This document shows, piece by piece, positions 52,918 to 62,194 of a stretch of DNA of 64,000 bases. Position numbers and translations under genes: made by a program. Every line of letters begins with the position of its first letter. Within the stretch, counting starts at the first letter, position 1. The DNA is from Poindextera sp035294785 (GTDB lineage Bacteria > Pseudomonadota > Alphaproteobacteria > Caulobacterales > Caulobacteraceae). Location of the stretch: positions 1-64,000 of the forward strand of contig DATGKF010000038.1 of assembly GCA_035294785.1 (NCBI GenBank). The letters are read 5' to 3'. The notes beneath the pieces are model-generated. The model was not told where the DNA came from, searched no databases, and saw only the letters and a list, made by a program, of their open reading frames with translations.

Positions 52918-53771
52918 CCAGCGGCGCCCCCGCCGGGGCGCACCGGGATGTCGAGCGCGCAGGGGTCGAACGCATCCTTCTTCGCCGCGCGTGCGGCGGC
53001 CGCCACACTGCGGAAGTAGGCGCTGGACGTATCCAGGATCTCCAGGCTGGGGCGACTGTCGGGCGGCATATCGGCCAGCACGCGCACGGTCGCCATCACA
53101 TCGCGCGGATCGGCGACGGGGTCGCCGGTCTTGATCTTGCGCACCACGTCCTCGCCGGCGATCACCCGGCCGAACGCGGTGTATTTCTCGTTGAGCCCCA
53201 GGTTCTCGGCCCGCATCAGGAAGAACTGACTGTTGCCGGAATCCGGGGCCTCGGCGCGCGCCATGCCGATGACGCCGGGGCAGAACAGCGCGAACGCCCG
53301 CACCTTGCCGTCGGCGGTCAAGTCGGCCATGGCGTCAGGCTGGCCGACCACGGGCAGCGCGCCGACAAAGCCGACCATGCCCTCGGGGATGGCGCTGACC
53401 TCGCTGACATCGCGCCCGGGCGTGTAGCGGAAGTCGAACTCGGCCGGGAGATTCGGCAGGGTCGAGGCGCCCTGCCCGGTGTTGGTCGGATCGCCGGTCT
53501 GGTCCATGAACCCGTCGATGACACGGAAGAAGGTCTGGCCGTCGTAAAAGTGCTGGCGAGCCAGGGTCTCGATGCGCGCCACGCTCTGGGGCGCGATGAG
53601 GGGATACAGCTCGACGACGACCCGCCCCTGATTGGTGTCGATAACGACGGTGTTGGCCGCATCGACCGGCCGGAAATCAGCGGGTGCCGGGCCGGCCGCC
53701 GGCGCGGCGTGGGCGGGCGCGAACGCCGCGATCAGCGATGCGAACGCCGCGGCGAACGCGTTACGTCGCAT
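52914..53771 (-). CDS. Exported peptidyl-prolyl cis-trans isomerase, cyclophilin type
   Basis: A 285-residue periplasmic PPIase. The signal peptide is MRRNAFAAAFASLIAAFAPAHA; the cyclophilin domain follows with VIDTNQGRVVVELYPLIAPQSV, FYDGQTFFRVIDGFMDQTGDPTNTGQG and FFLMRAENLGLNEKYTAFGRVIAGEDVV. It includes an insertion of about 30 residues (after FDFRY) typical of alphaproteobacterial forms. Role: folding of exported proteins. It starts 11 bases inside the end of coaD, so both are likely read from one mRNA. Confidence 0.93.
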   Translation of the reverse strand: MRRNAFAAAFASLIAAFAPAHAAPAAGPAPADFRPVDAANTVVIDTNQGRVVVELYPLIAPQSVARIETLARQHFYDGQTFFRVIDGFMDQTGDPTNTGQGASTLPNLPAEFDFRYTPGRDVSEVSAIPEGMVGFVGALPVVGQPDAMADLTADGKVRAFALFCPGVIGMARAEAPDSGNSQFFLMRAENLGLNEKYTAFGRVIAGEDVVRKIKTGDPVADPRDVMATVRVLADMPPDSRPSLEILDTSSAYFRSVAAAARAAKKDAFDPCALDIPVRPGGGAAG

Positions 53772-54258
53772 CCGCGAACTTCTCGTGCAGTCGGCGCTCG
53801 ATCCGGGGCGGGACGAAGGGCGACACGTCGCCGCCCAGCATGGCGATCTCCTTCACCAGCCGCGATGCGATCGCCTGATAGATCGGGTCCGTCATCAGGA
53901 AAATGGTCTCCAGGTTGCGATCCAGCTGCTGGTTCATCGCGGTCATCTGAAACTCGTACTCATAGTCGGAGACGGCGCGCAGGCCCTTGATCAGGACGCC
54001 CGCGCCAACCTCGCGAGCGAATCGGACCGAAAGGCCCTCGACCGGGCGCACCTCGACTTCGCCCTGCACGTCCAGATGCGGCAACTCTTCGCGGATGATC
54101 GCCACCCGCTCGTCGAGCGTGAACAGCGGGCCCTTGGCCTCGTTGATCGCCACGCCGACGATCAGCTTGTCGACGATCTTCGACGCGCGCTGGATGATGT
54201 CGAGATGGCCGCTGTGAACCGGATCGAACGTTCCCGGATATAGCCCGATCCGCGTCAT
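53761..54258 (-). CDS. coaD: Phosphopantetheine adenylyltransferase
   Basis: Fourth step of coenzyme A synthesis, adenylating 4'-phosphopantetheine. The 165-residue protein begins MTRIGLYPGTFDPVHSGHLDII with the nucleotidyltransferase T/HxGH motif; EGLSVRFAREVGAGVLIKGLRAVSDYEYEFQM and the C-terminal segment SSR-like ASRLVKEIAMLGGDVSPFVP are typical. It ends over the start of the cyclophilin gene and follows gyrA with a 55-base gap. Confidence 0.96.
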   Translation of the reverse strand: MTRIGLYPGTFDPVHSGHLDIIQRASKIVDKLIVGVAINEAKGPLFTLDERVAIIREELPHLDVQGEVEVRPVEGLSVRFAREVGAGVLIKGLRAVSDYEYEFQMTAMNQQLDRNLETIFLMTDPIYQAIASRLVKEIAMLGGDVSPFVPPRIERRLHEKFADAT

Positions 54259-54313
54259 GCAAGGCTCCCTGGCGGTTCAAACCGCGCCGAAGGACGTGGA
54301 ATCCGGCGCCGTG

Positions 54314-57079
54314 TCAATCGGCCGGATCGTCGTCGCCCTCGTCGACCTCGTCATCGGAGTCCACGCCGTCTGCGTCGCCCTCCAGCCGCTCGACGCCGAC
54401 GACATGCTCCTCCTCGGCGGTGCGGAAGATGGTCACGCCCGAGGTGTTCCGTCCGGCGATGCGAATGCCGTCGACCGGCACGCGGATCAGCTGCCCCTGA
54501 TCGGTGACCAGGAGTATCTGGTCGCTCTCCTCCACCGGGAAGGACGCGACCAGCCGCCCGCCGCGCTTGGAGAGGTCGTGGGCGATCAGCCCTTGCCCGC
54601 CGCGGCCGGTGCGACGGTACTCGTAGGCCGAGGTGCGCTTGCCGAAGCCTTCGGTCGAGACCGAGAGGATGAATTCCTCCGCAGCGCCCAGCGCCGCGAT
54701 GCGTTCGAGCGAGAGGGCGACCTCGCCGGCCCCGGCCTCATCGTCGTCGTCCGGCGCGCCGCCCTCGCCGTCGTCAGCGCCCTGGGCCGCCCGCATGGCG
54801 CTGGCATGCTTGAGGTAGGCGCCGCGTTCGTCCGGCGTCGCCTCGACCCCATGCAGGATGGCCATGGAGATCACCGTGTCGCCATCGGCGAGGCGCACGC
54901 CGCGCACGCCGGTGGACTCGCGCCCGGCGAACACGCGCACCTCGTCGACCGGAAAGCGAATGCACCGACCGAGCGCGGTGGTCAGCAGCACGTCGTTCGC
55001 TTTGGTGCACAGGCCGACGCCGACGATGGAGTCGCCTTCGTCCAGCTTCATGGCGATCTTGCCGGCGCGGTTCACGGTAACGAAGTCGGAGAGCTTGTTA
55101 CGCCGCACCCCGCCCGAGCGGGTGGCGAACATGACGTCGAGCCCTGCCCAGCTGGACTCGTCCTCGGGCAGCGGCAGGATCGAGGTCATCGTCTCGCCAA
55201 GCTCGATCGGGAAGAGGTTGATGAAGGCTTTGCCGCGCGAGGTCGGCTGGCCCAGCGGCAGGCGCCAGACCTTGAGCTTGTAGACCTTGCCGCCGGAGGA
55301 GAAGAACAGCACCGGCGCATGCGTAGAGGCTGAAAAGACGCGGGTGACGGCGTCCTCTTCCTTCGTCGCCATGCCGGACCGGCCTTTGCCGCCGCGGCGC
55401 TGCGTGCGGTACGTGGCGAGCGGGGTGCGCTTGACGTAGCCGCCCAGGGTGACGGTGATCACCATGTCCTCTCGCGTGATCAGGTCCTCGTCGTCGACGT
55501 CGGCGTCGCCCTCGACGATCTGCGTGCGCCGCGGCACGGCGAACGCTTCGCGCACCTCGACCAGCTCCTCACGCACGATGGCCATCACCCGCTCGCGCGA
55601 CGACAGGATCTCGAGCTTGGCGGCGATTTCGGTGGCGAGACCGTTCGCCTCCTCGAAGATCTCCTCGCGTCCAAGCCCGGTCAGCCGCGAGAGCGTCAGC
55701 GCCAGAATCGCGCGCGCCTGCTCCTCGGTGAGGCGGATGGCGTCCTCGCCGGCCAGCATCGTGCGGGGATCGGCGATTAGCGCGATCAGCGCGGCCATGT
55801 CGCCGATCGGCCAGACACGTTCGGTCAGCGTCTCGCGCGCCTCGGCCGGGTCCTTGGCCTGGCGAATGATGCGAATGACCTCGTCGATGTTGGCGACGGC
55901 GATGGCCAGGCCCACCAGCACGTGTCCGCGGTCGCGCGCCTTGGCGAGTTCGAACTTCGTGCGGCGGACCACCACCTCCTCGCGGAAGGCGACGAAGTGG
56001 CCGACCATCTCGCGCAGACTCATCTGCTCGGGCCGGCCGTGGTTGAGCGCCAGCATGTTGACGCCAAACGAGCTTTGCAGGGTCGTGAACCGGTACAGCT
56101 GGTTCAGCACCACGTCCGCCGAAGCGTCTCGCTTGATCTCGACGACGACGCGCAGGCCCTGGCGGTCGCTCTCGTCGCGCAGGTCGGCGACGCCTTCGAT
56201 GCGCTTTTCGCGCACCAGCTCGGCGATGCGCTCGACCATCGCCCATTTGTTCACCTGGAACGGCACCGAGGTGATGATGATCGCCTCGCGATCCTTGCGG
56301 ATCTCCTCGATCACGGCCGTGCCGCGCATGATCACCGAGCCGCGGCCGGTCAACAAAGCCTGGCGCGCGCCGGCGCGCCCGACGATCTCGGCGCCGGTCG
56401 GAAAGTCAGGGCCGGGCACGATCTCGAGCAGGGCATCGGCGCTGACGTCAGGGTCGTCGATCATGGCGAGGCAGGCGTCGACGATTTCGCCCAGGTTATG
56501 CGGTGGAATCTTCGTCGCCATGCCGACGGCGATCCCGTCGGAGCCGTTCACCAGCAGGTTCGGGATCCGCGACGGCAGCACCGTCGGCTCGCGCTCGCGT
56601 CCGTCGTAGTTGTCGTCGAAATCGACGGTGTCCGCGTCGATGTCGGCCAGCATGGCCATGGCCGCCTTGGTCAGCCGGCTTTCGGTGTAGCGCATCTGGG
56701 CCGGCGGATCGTTGTCGATCGAGCCGAAGTTGCCCTGCCCGTCGATGAGCAGAAGGCTCATCGAGAACGGCTGCGCCATGCGCACGAGCGCGTCATAGAT
56801 CGCGGCGTCGCCGTGCGGGTGGTACTTGGCCATGACGTTGCCGACCACGTTGGCGCACTTCACGTGGCTGCGGTCGGGCGTATGGCCCTGTTCGTTCATC
56901 GAATGCAGGATGCGCCGGTGCACCGGTTTCAGGCCGTCGCGCACGTCCGGGAGCGCCCGCGCGACGATGACGCTCATGGCGTAGTCGAGGTACGAGCGCT
57001 TCAGCTCGTCCTCGAGACCGATGGGCGCAACCGCGCCGCGCCGGCTGTCGTCCGGCGGTTCTGGGGCGTCGTCGCTCAA
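54314..57079 (-). CDS. gyrA: DNA gyrase subunit A
   Basis: Catalytic subunit of gyrase that cuts and rejoins DNA during negative supercoiling. The start is TTG 57079, directly after an in-frame TAA, giving 921 residues: MSDDAPEPPDDSRRGAVAPI. The quinolone region reads YHPHGDAAIYDALVRMAQPFS, with Ala92 at the place of E. coli Ser83 and Asp96 kept at the place of Asp87; the active Tyr131 is in QMRYTE. The GyrA box is QRRGGKGRSG. There is an acidic insert near residues 765-785 and an acidic tail at the end (DGVDSDDEVDEGDDD). It is upstream of coaD. Confidence 0.97.
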   Translation of the reverse strand: MSDDAPEPPDDSRRGAVAPIGLEDELKRSYLDYAMSVIVARALPDVRDGLKPVHRRILHSMNEQGHTPDRSHVKCANVVGNVMAKYHPHGDAAIYDALVRMAQPFSMSLLLIDGQGNFGSIDNDPPAQMRYTESRLTKAAMAMLADIDADTVDFDDNYDGREREPTVLPSRIPNLLVNGSDGIAVGMATKIPPHNLGEIVDACLAMIDDPDVSADALLEIVPGPDFPTGAEIVGRAGARQALLTGRGSVIMRGTAVIEEIRKDREAIIITSVPFQVNKWAMVERIAELVREKRIEGVADLRDESDRQGLRVVVEIKRDASADVVLNQLYRFTTLQSSFGVNMLALNHGRPEQMSLREMVGHFVAFREEVVVRRTKFELAKARDRGHVLVGLAIAVANIDEVIRIIRQAKDPAEARETLTERVWPIGDMAALIALIADPRTMLAGEDAIRLTEEQARAILALTLSRLTGLGREEIFEEANGLATEIAAKLEILSSRERVMAIVREELVEVREAFAVPRRTQIVEGDADVDDEDLITREDMVITVTLGGYVKRTPLATYRTQRRGGKGRSGMATKEEDAVTRVFSASTHAPVLFFSSGGKVYKLKVWRLPLGQPTSRGKAFINLFPIELGETMTSILPLPEDESSWAGLDVMFATRSGGVRRNKLSDFVTVNRAGKIAMKLDEGDSIVGVGLCTKANDVLLTTALGRCIRFPVDEVRVFAGRESTGVRGVRLADGDTVISMAILHGVEATPDERGAYLKHASAMRAAQGADDGEGGAPDDDDEAGAGEVALSLERIAALGAAEEFILSVSTEGFGKRTSAYEYRRTGRGGQGLIAHDLSKRGGRLVASFPVEESDQILLVTDQGQLIRVPVDGIRIAGRNTSGVTIFRTAEEEHVVGVERLEGDADGVDSDDEVDEGDDDPAD

Positions 57080-57121
57080 GGATTATTCAGACGCGGGAAT
57101 CGGGCGCGAAAGTCATGAAAC

Positions 57122-57150
57122 TGTTTAGCATCCGGGCGCTCTCGGCGCAA
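57122..57150 (-). promoter_or_regulatory. Candidate gyrA promoter of the Caulobacter housekeeping type
   Basis: On the minus strand TTGCGCC (57144-57150) and GCTAAACA (57122-57129) are 14 bases apart, close to the consensus TTGACGS-N10-14-GCTANAWC. The likely start is near 57115, with about 36 bases of leader before the TTG of gyrA. Confidence 0.45.
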
Positions 57151-57275
57151 AAGAATCGCGGCCGTAAGCCCTCGCTTTTCAGCCCCGCGCGCGGCCCATT
57201 CTTACCGGTTCGTAATGTTGCCGAGGCCGGACGCCGTGTATGGTCTCGTACCCAATCGTAGGTTGGCGGGGGCGT

Positions 57276-57341
57276 ATGTCGGAGGCTAGCGGGCGGCGGG
57301 GCGCCCTGGTTCGTCGGGCTGCGGCCACAGCCTTCGCATGA
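57276..57341 (+). CDS. Possible 21-codon leader ORF ahead of the exporter operon
   Basis: ATG 57276, after GGCGGGGG, opens a 21-residue frame (MSEASGRRGALVRRAA...) whose TGA (57339-57341) overlaps the ATG of the HlyD gene as ATGA. The HlyD gene has no ribosome site of its own, so translation of this leader could deliver ribosomes to it. The peptide is Arg- and Ala-rich and unlike known leaders. Confidence 0.4.
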   Translation: MSEASGRRGALVRRAAATAFA

Positions 57342-58597
57342 GCAACGAGACCCTCCTCAACCAGCTCCGCATCGACCGGAGCGAAAAGCCTCGCCGACCG
57401 CCGCGGCGCGCCCGGCGGCCCTGGCTGCTGATCGCACTTGCGGCCGTCGTCGCCGTCGCCGTCATCGCAGCCGCGGCCTGGTGGCTGATCGCCCAGCCGG
57501 ACCGCGCGCCCGTGCGCGCCGCGCAGGCCGTCGCGGTCTCCACCGCCGGCGCGCCGCAGGGGGCGCCCCTGCTGGACGCCTCCGGCTATGTGGTCGCCCA
57601 GCGCCAAGCGACCGTCTCGGCCAAGATCCCTGGCAAGGTGCTCGCCGTCTACATCCAGGAAGGCCAACGGGTCGAAGCGAACCAGGTGCTGGCCCGGCTG
57701 GACGACTCCAACGCGCGCGCCAGCGCCGACCAGGCGGCCGCGCAGGTCGGGCAGGCGCAGGCCAACGTTCGGCTGGCCGAAGCCGCGCTCGCCGACGCCG
57801 AGATCAAGTACGAGCGCTATCGCGGCCTCCTCGGACAAGGCGCCGTGGCCGCCCAGTCAATCGACGACGCCAAGACCACCGTCGACAACGCCCGCGCCTC
57901 GCTCGGGGTGCAGCGGAGCCAGGTCGCGGTCGCCCGCGCGGGCCTCGAGATCGCCCACCGAAATCTCTCCGACACCGTTGTGCGCGCGCCGTTCGCCGGC
58001 GTCGTCACGGCGACATCGGCGCAGCCGGGCGAGATCGTGGCGCCGGTCGCCGGCGGCGGCTTCACCCGCACCGGCATCTGCACCATCGTCGACATGGACT
58101 CGCTCGAGGTCGAGGTGGACGTGGCCGAGAGCTTCATCAACCGCGTGAGCCAAGGCATGCCGGCCGTCGTGCGGCTCAACGCCTATCCGGATTGGGCGAT
58201 TCCGGCGGAGGTGATCGCCGTCATCCCGACCGCCGACCGTTCGAAGGCGACCGTCACCGTCCGCGTTGCGCTGCACGCCAAGGACCCCCGCATCGTGCCG
58301 GAGATGGGCGCGCGCGTGACGTTTCTCGCGCCGCCGAGCGCAGGTTCGAACGGCGCGGTCGCGTCGGGCGGCGTCACGGTGCCGGACGATGCGGTGAAGA
58401 CCGAGGACGACGGCCAGGTGGTGGTGTTCGTCATCGACGGCGGCCGGGTCGAGCGGCGCGCGGTCAAGCTCGGCCCGCACGAGGGGGCGAACCAGGTGGT
58501 GATCGCGGGCTTGCGCGCCGGCGACACCGTGGCGATCAGCGACAAGACGCTGGCCGACGGCGACAAGGTGCGGGTGGTCAAAGGAGAGGGCGAGTGA
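57338..58597 (+). CDS. HlyD/MacA-type periplasmic adaptor of an ABC exporter
   Basis: Membrane fusion protein of 419 residues. After a basic N-terminus (KPRRPPRRARRPW) there is one membrane helix (about 30-52). The lipoyl/biotinyl-like halves (TVSAKIPGKVLAVYIQEGQ and APFAGVVTATSAQPGEI) are joined by an alpha-helical hairpin (about 120-205, Ala-rich). C-terminal beta domains include VEVDVAESFINRV and VTVRVALHAKDPRIVPEMGA. It would link the inner-membrane pump below to an outer-membrane channel. Stop overlaps the ATPase GTG. Confidence 0.9.
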   Translation: MSNETLLNQLRIDRSEKPRRPPRRARRPWLLIALAAVVAVAVIAAAAWWLIAQPDRAPVRAAQAVAVSTAGAPQGAPLLDASGYVVAQRQATVSAKIPGKVLAVYIQEGQRVEANQVLARLDDSNARASADQAAAQVGQAQANVRLAEAALADAEIKYERYRGLLGQGAVAAQSIDDAKTTVDNARASLGVQRSQVAVARAGLEIAHRNLSDTVVRAPFAGVVTATSAQPGEIVAPVAGGGFTRTGICTIVDMDSLEVEVDVAESFINRVSQGMPAVVRLNAYPDWAIPAEVIAVIPTADRSKATVTVRVALHAKDPRIVPEMGARVTFLAPPSAGSNGAVASGGVTVPDDAVKTEDDGQVVVFVIDGGRVERRAVKLGPHEGANQVVIAGLRAGDTVAISDKTLADGDKVRVVKGEGE

Positions 58598-59301
58598 ACG
58601 AAGCGGCGGAGCCCCTGATCAGACTGCGGGGCGTGATCAAACGCTACCGGCGCGGCCGGCAGACGCTCGAGGTGCTGCACAACCTCGACCTGGACGTGGC
58701 GGCGGGCGAGTTTCTGGCGCTGATGGGACCTTCGGGGTCGGGCAAGACGACGCTGCTCAACCTCATCGGCGGGCTCGACCAACCCACCGAGGGCGAGGTC
58801 GAGGTCGCCGGCGAGGAGATCGACCGGCTGTCCGGCGGCCAATTGGCCAGGTGGCGCAGCCGCCATGTGGGCTTCGTCTTCCAGTTCTACAATCTGATGC
58901 CCACCCTGACGGCCGAGCGAAACGTCGAACTGCCGCTGTTGCTCACCCCGCTTTCAGGTGCGGAGCGAAAGCGCAACGTCGAGGCGGCGCTCGCGCTCGT
59001 TGGACTGACGGACTGGCGCAAACACCGCCCGAACGAACTCTCCGGCGGCCAGCAGCAACGGGTGGCGATCGCCCGCGCCATCGTGGCGGATCCGACGCTG
59101 CTGGTCTGCGACGAGCCGACCGGCGACCTCGACCGCGAGACCGCCGAGGAGGTTCTGGGCTTGCTGCAACAGCTGAACCGCGCCCAGGGGAAGACGATCG
59201 TCATGGTCACCCACGATCCGAAGGCGGCTTCGTTCGCATCGCGCATCGTGAACCTGGACAAGGGCGCGCTGGTCCCCGCGCCGGCGATGGGCGTGGTATG
59301 A
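58594..59301 (+). CDS. ABC transporter ATP-binding protein (LolD/MacB type)
   Basis: A 235-residue ATPase from GTG 58594 (GTGA overlap; AAGGAGAGGG in front). Walker A is GPSGSGKTT, the Q-loop FVFQFYNLMPTL, signature LSGGQQQRVAIARAI, Walker B LLVCDEPTGDLD and H-loop VTHDPKAASF. The segment FVFQFYNLMPTLTAERNVELPLLL is typical of the MacB/LolD/FtsE group that drives extraction or mechanotransmission rather than import. It ends over the start of permease 1 (ATGA). Confidence 0.93.
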   Translation: MNEAAEPLIRLRGVIKRYRRGRQTLEVLHNLDLDVAAGEFLALMGPSGSGKTTLLNLIGGLDQPTEGEVEVAGEEIDRLSGGQLARWRSRHVGFVFQFYNLMPTLTAERNVELPLLLTPLSGAERKRNVEAALALVGLTDWRKHRPNELSGGQQQRVAIARAIVADPTLLVCDEPTGDLDRETAEEVLGLLQQLNRAQGKTIVMVTHDPKAASFASRIVNLDKGALVPAPAMGVV

Positions 59302-60443
59302 AATTCCTACCCTTGATCTGGGCGGGCATCTGGCGAAAACCGGGCCGCGCGATCCTGACGCTGCTCTCGGTGGCGAACGCCTTTCTGTTGTTCGGCATAC
59401 TGCAGGGCTTCGCCAGCGGTCTGAACCACGCGGTCGGCGAGACGCATGCCGACGTCCTGCTGACGTTCAGCCGCGTCAGCCAGGTCGAGCCGCTGCCGGT
59501 CTCGCAGGTCGCCCAGATCCGCACCGTTCCAGGCGTACGCGCGGCGACGCCGGTCGTCCCAATCATCGCCAGCTATCGCGCGCCGACGCAGATCGTGCCG
59601 GCGGAAGCGGTCGATCCGAAGGCCATTCTCGCCGTCGATCCCGGCCTCACCATCCCGCAAACCATGATCGACGCGCTCTCGAGCACGCGCACCGGCGCGC
59701 TGGTGAGCAAGCGGCTGGCGACCCGCTACGGCTGGAAGGTTGGCGACCGGGTGCCCCTGCGGGCGCTACAGATCCAGAACAGCAACGGCACGCCGACCTG
59801 GCCGGTCGACATCGTCGGCGTGTTCGACGGCAAAGGCGGGACGCTGTTCGCCAACGCCATGTTGCTCAATTTCGACTACGTCGATCAGGGTCGGGCGACC
59901 GGCGCCGGCACGACCAATGTGATCTTCGTCCGCGTCGACGACCCGAACCACGCCACGCGCGTGGCTCAGGCGATCGACCGCCTGTTCGCCAACTCCGCCC
60001 ACGAGACGAAAACCTCGACGGTGCGCGAAGTCGCCCAGGACCAGATCAAGCAGCTGGGCGATATCGGCTTCGTCATCAACGCCATCGTCGGGGCCGTCTT
60101 CTTCGCCCTGCTCTTCTCGGTCGGCGCACTGATGATGCAGTCGGTGCGCGAGCGCACCCCGGAGCTGGCGGTCTTGAAGACGCTCGGCTTTACCGATCGG
60201 GCCGTGATGGGGCTGGTGATGGCCGAGTCCCTCACCTTCTGCCTCGTTTCGGCGGCGGTCGGGCTTGGGCTGGCGGCCCTCTTGTTTCCCGTGGCGCGTC
60301 AGACGATCGGCTTCGACGTGCAGGCCGGGCCGCTGATGCTGGCCGGGTTCGGCCTCGCCGTCGTGCTCGCGCTGATCAGCGGCGGGCCGCCCGCGATCCG
60401 CGCCATGCGTCTGGAGGTCGTCGATGCGCTTGCAGGGCGTTAG
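59298..60443 (+). CDS. ABC transporter permease, MacB/FtsX family (first)
   Basis: A 381-residue inner-membrane protein beginning MKFLPLIWAGIWRKPGRAILTLLSV. There is one helix near the N-terminus, a periplasmic domain (about 45-265), and three helices near the C-terminus (FVINAIVGAVFFALLFSVGAL, LCLVSAAVGLGLAALLFP and GFGLAVVLALI), the MacB-PCD/FtsX layout. ERTPELAVLKTLGFTDRAVMGLVMAES is the cytoplasmic coupling segment. It should pair with permease 2 as a heterodimer. Confidence 0.88.
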   Translation: MKFLPLIWAGIWRKPGRAILTLLSVANAFLLFGILQGFASGLNHAVGETHADVLLTFSRVSQVEPLPVSQVAQIRTVPGVRAATPVVPIIASYRAPTQIVPAEAVDPKAILAVDPGLTIPQTMIDALSSTRTGALVSKRLATRYGWKVGDRVPLRALQIQNSNGTPTWPVDIVGVFDGKGGTLFANAMLLNFDYVDQGRATGAGTTNVIFVRVDDPNHATRVAQAIDRLFANSAHETKTSTVREVAQDQIKQLGDIGFVINAIVGAVFFALLFSVGALMMQSVRERTPELAVLKTLGFTDRAVMGLVMAESLTFCLVSAAVGLGLAALLFPVARQTIGFDVQAGPLMLAGFGLAVVLALISGGPPAIRAMRLEVVDALAGR

Positions 60444-60455
60444 GAGGCGGAACCG

Positions 60456-61625
60456 ATGAGCCTCTTCGCGCAGATCTGGGCCGTGACGGCGATGAACGTG
60501 CGCGCGATCCGCAGCCGCGCGGGCGCATCGGCGGTCGTCGTGATCGGCGTCGCCACCGTGGTCGCGGTGATGGTCTCGCTGCTCTCCATCGCGACAGGGC
60601 TGATGCAGACGGTGAACCGCAACGTGCGGCCCGACGACGTCATCGTGCTGAGCGCCGGGGCGCCAGCCATCTACATGAGTTCAATCTCGCGCACGGCGGC
60701 GGCCATCATCGCCGACGCGCCTGGCGTCAAGATCGACACGAACGGCAAGCCGATGGCGCAGCCGAACGCCATCGTCGTGGTCGAGGTCACCAAAAAGCGC
60801 GACGGCGGCAGCGCCAACATCGGCTTTCTCGGGTCCGGCGACGAAGGCGCGCGCATGGCCTCGACCCTGAAGCTGCTCGCCGGTCGGCGGTTTCGACCCG
60901 GTGTGCGCGAGCTGATCGTCGGCAAGGAGGCCAGCGCCCAATACCGCAACCTCGGGCTTGGCGACCACATCGCGCTGCGCGGGTCTGAGTGGACGGTGGT
61001 CGGCGTCTTCTCCGACAACGGCGGGAGCGACGAGAACCAGCTGATCGGCGACGCCGACACGGTGATGACCGCGTTTGACCGGCCGGCGTTCCAGAGCATG
61101 AGCGTCCGGCTGGCCTCGCCGGCCATGTTCGAGCGGTTCAAGGACGCGCTGACGTCGAACCCACAGCTTTCGGTCGAGGTGAAGCGGACGTCGGACTACA
61201 CGCGCGACCAGCTCAAGCCGGTCACCGGCGTCCTGAACTTCGTCGGCTATTTCGTCGGCGTGATCATGGCCGTCGGCGCCGTGTTCGGGGCGATCAACAC
61301 CATGTATTCGGCCGTCGACGCCCGGGCGCGCGAGATCGCGACCCTGCGCGCCATCGGGTTCGGCGGCGCGGCGGTTGTCGTCTCGGTGCTGGTCGAATCG
61401 CTCCTGCTGGCCGTGCCCGGCGCGTTGCTGGGCGTCGGCGTGGCCTGGCTGCTCTTCAACGGCCATGCTGTGCAGGCGCTGAACCTGACCTTCTCGCTGG
61501 CGGTGACGCCGGCGCTGCTCGAACTCGCCATCGTCTGGTCGCTCGTGATCGGCCTGATCGGCGGCCTGGCGCCGTCGGTGCGCGCCGCGCGCCTGCCGGT
61601 GGCGACAGCGCTCAGGGCGACCTGA
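60456..61625 (+). CDS. ABC transporter permease, MacB/FtsX family (second)
   Basis: A 389-residue paralogue of the first permease: MSLFAQIWAVTAMNVRAIRS, a membrane helix (about 25-50), a periplasmic domain, and three C-terminal helices (FVGYFVGVIMAVGAVFGAI and VLVESLLLAVPGALLGVGVAWLLF, with a last helix near 345-370). REIATLRAIGFGGAAVVVSVLVES is the coupling loop. It follows permease 1 by 12 bases, with GGAGGCGGA as ribosome site. The substrate is not given by sequence; relatives export lipids, macrolides or peptides. Confidence 0.88.
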   Translation: MSLFAQIWAVTAMNVRAIRSRAGASAVVVIGVATVVAVMVSLLSIATGLMQTVNRNVRPDDVIVLSAGAPAIYMSSISRTAAAIIADAPGVKIDTNGKPMAQPNAIVVVEVTKKRDGGSANIGFLGSGDEGARMASTLKLLAGRRFRPGVRELIVGKEASAQYRNLGLGDHIALRGSEWTVVGVFSDNGGSDENQLIGDADTVMTAFDRPAFQSMSVRLASPAMFERFKDALTSNPQLSVEVKRTSDYTRDQLKPVTGVLNFVGYFVGVIMAVGAVFGAINTMYSAVDARAREIATLRAIGFGGAAVVVSVLVESLLLAVPGALLGVGVAWLLFNGHAVQALNLTFSLAVTPALLELAIVWSLVIGLIGGLAPSVRAARLPVATALRAT

Positions 61626-61633
61626 GCGCCGGT

Positions 61634-62104
61634 CTAGAACGGGATTTCGTCGTCCAGGTCGGCTGAGAAGCTTTCCCGCTCGCCCTGCGGCTGCAGGCGT
61701 TGGCCAGTGGGCTGGAAACCGCCGCCGGTTTCGTCGCGCTCGGCGTCGCCGCCGCGGCCGTCGAGCATCGTGAGCTCGCCACGGAACTTCTGCAGCACGA
61801 CCTCGGTCGAAAACTTCTCGACGCCGGCGTTGTCCGTCCACTTGCGCGTCTGGATGGCGCCCTCGAGATAAACCTTCGAGCCCTTCTTCAGATAGCTCTC
61901 GGCCACCTTCACCAGGTTGTCGTTGAAGATGACGACGCGGTGCCATTCCGTGCGCTCACGCCGCTCGCCCGACTGCCGGTCGCGCCAGGTCTCGGACGTC
62001 GCCACCCTGAGATTGGCCACCCGATCGCCCGAATTGAGCGTGCGGATTTCCGGGTCGGCGCCCAGATTTCCGATCAAGATCACCTTGTTGACGCTGCCCG
62101 CCAT
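61634..62104 (-). CDS. ssb: Single-stranded DNA-binding protein
   Basis: Binds and protects single-stranded DNA in replication and repair. The 156-residue protein has an OB-fold (about 5-110: GSVNKVILIGNLGADPEIRTL, ETWRDRQSGERRERTEWHRVVIF) and a flexible Gly/Gln-rich linker, and ends in the acidic tip DDEIPF, which binds partner proteins such as exonuclease I and PriA. Convergent with permease 2, eight bases apart; its control region is at 62105-62190. Confidence 0.97.
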   Translation of the reverse strand: MAGSVNKVILIGNLGADPEIRTLNSGDRVANLRVATSETWRDRQSGERRERTEWHRVVIFNDNLVKVAESYLKKGSKVYLEGAIQTRKWTDNAGVEKFSTEVVLQKFRGELTMLDGRGGDAERDETGGGFQPTGQRLQPQGERESFSADLDDEIPF

Positions 62105-62194
62105 CTCACCCTCGCCTCTTCCGTAGCCGGTTCAATCGGACGACCCTAGCCGAGGTTGTCGGCTCGCACAATGTTCTTGTTTCGTTCAGGCCTT

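Noticed and set aside
57179..57838. 219-codon minus-strand frame near the exporter operon
   Set aside because: Lies opposite the HlyD gene, without family motifs.
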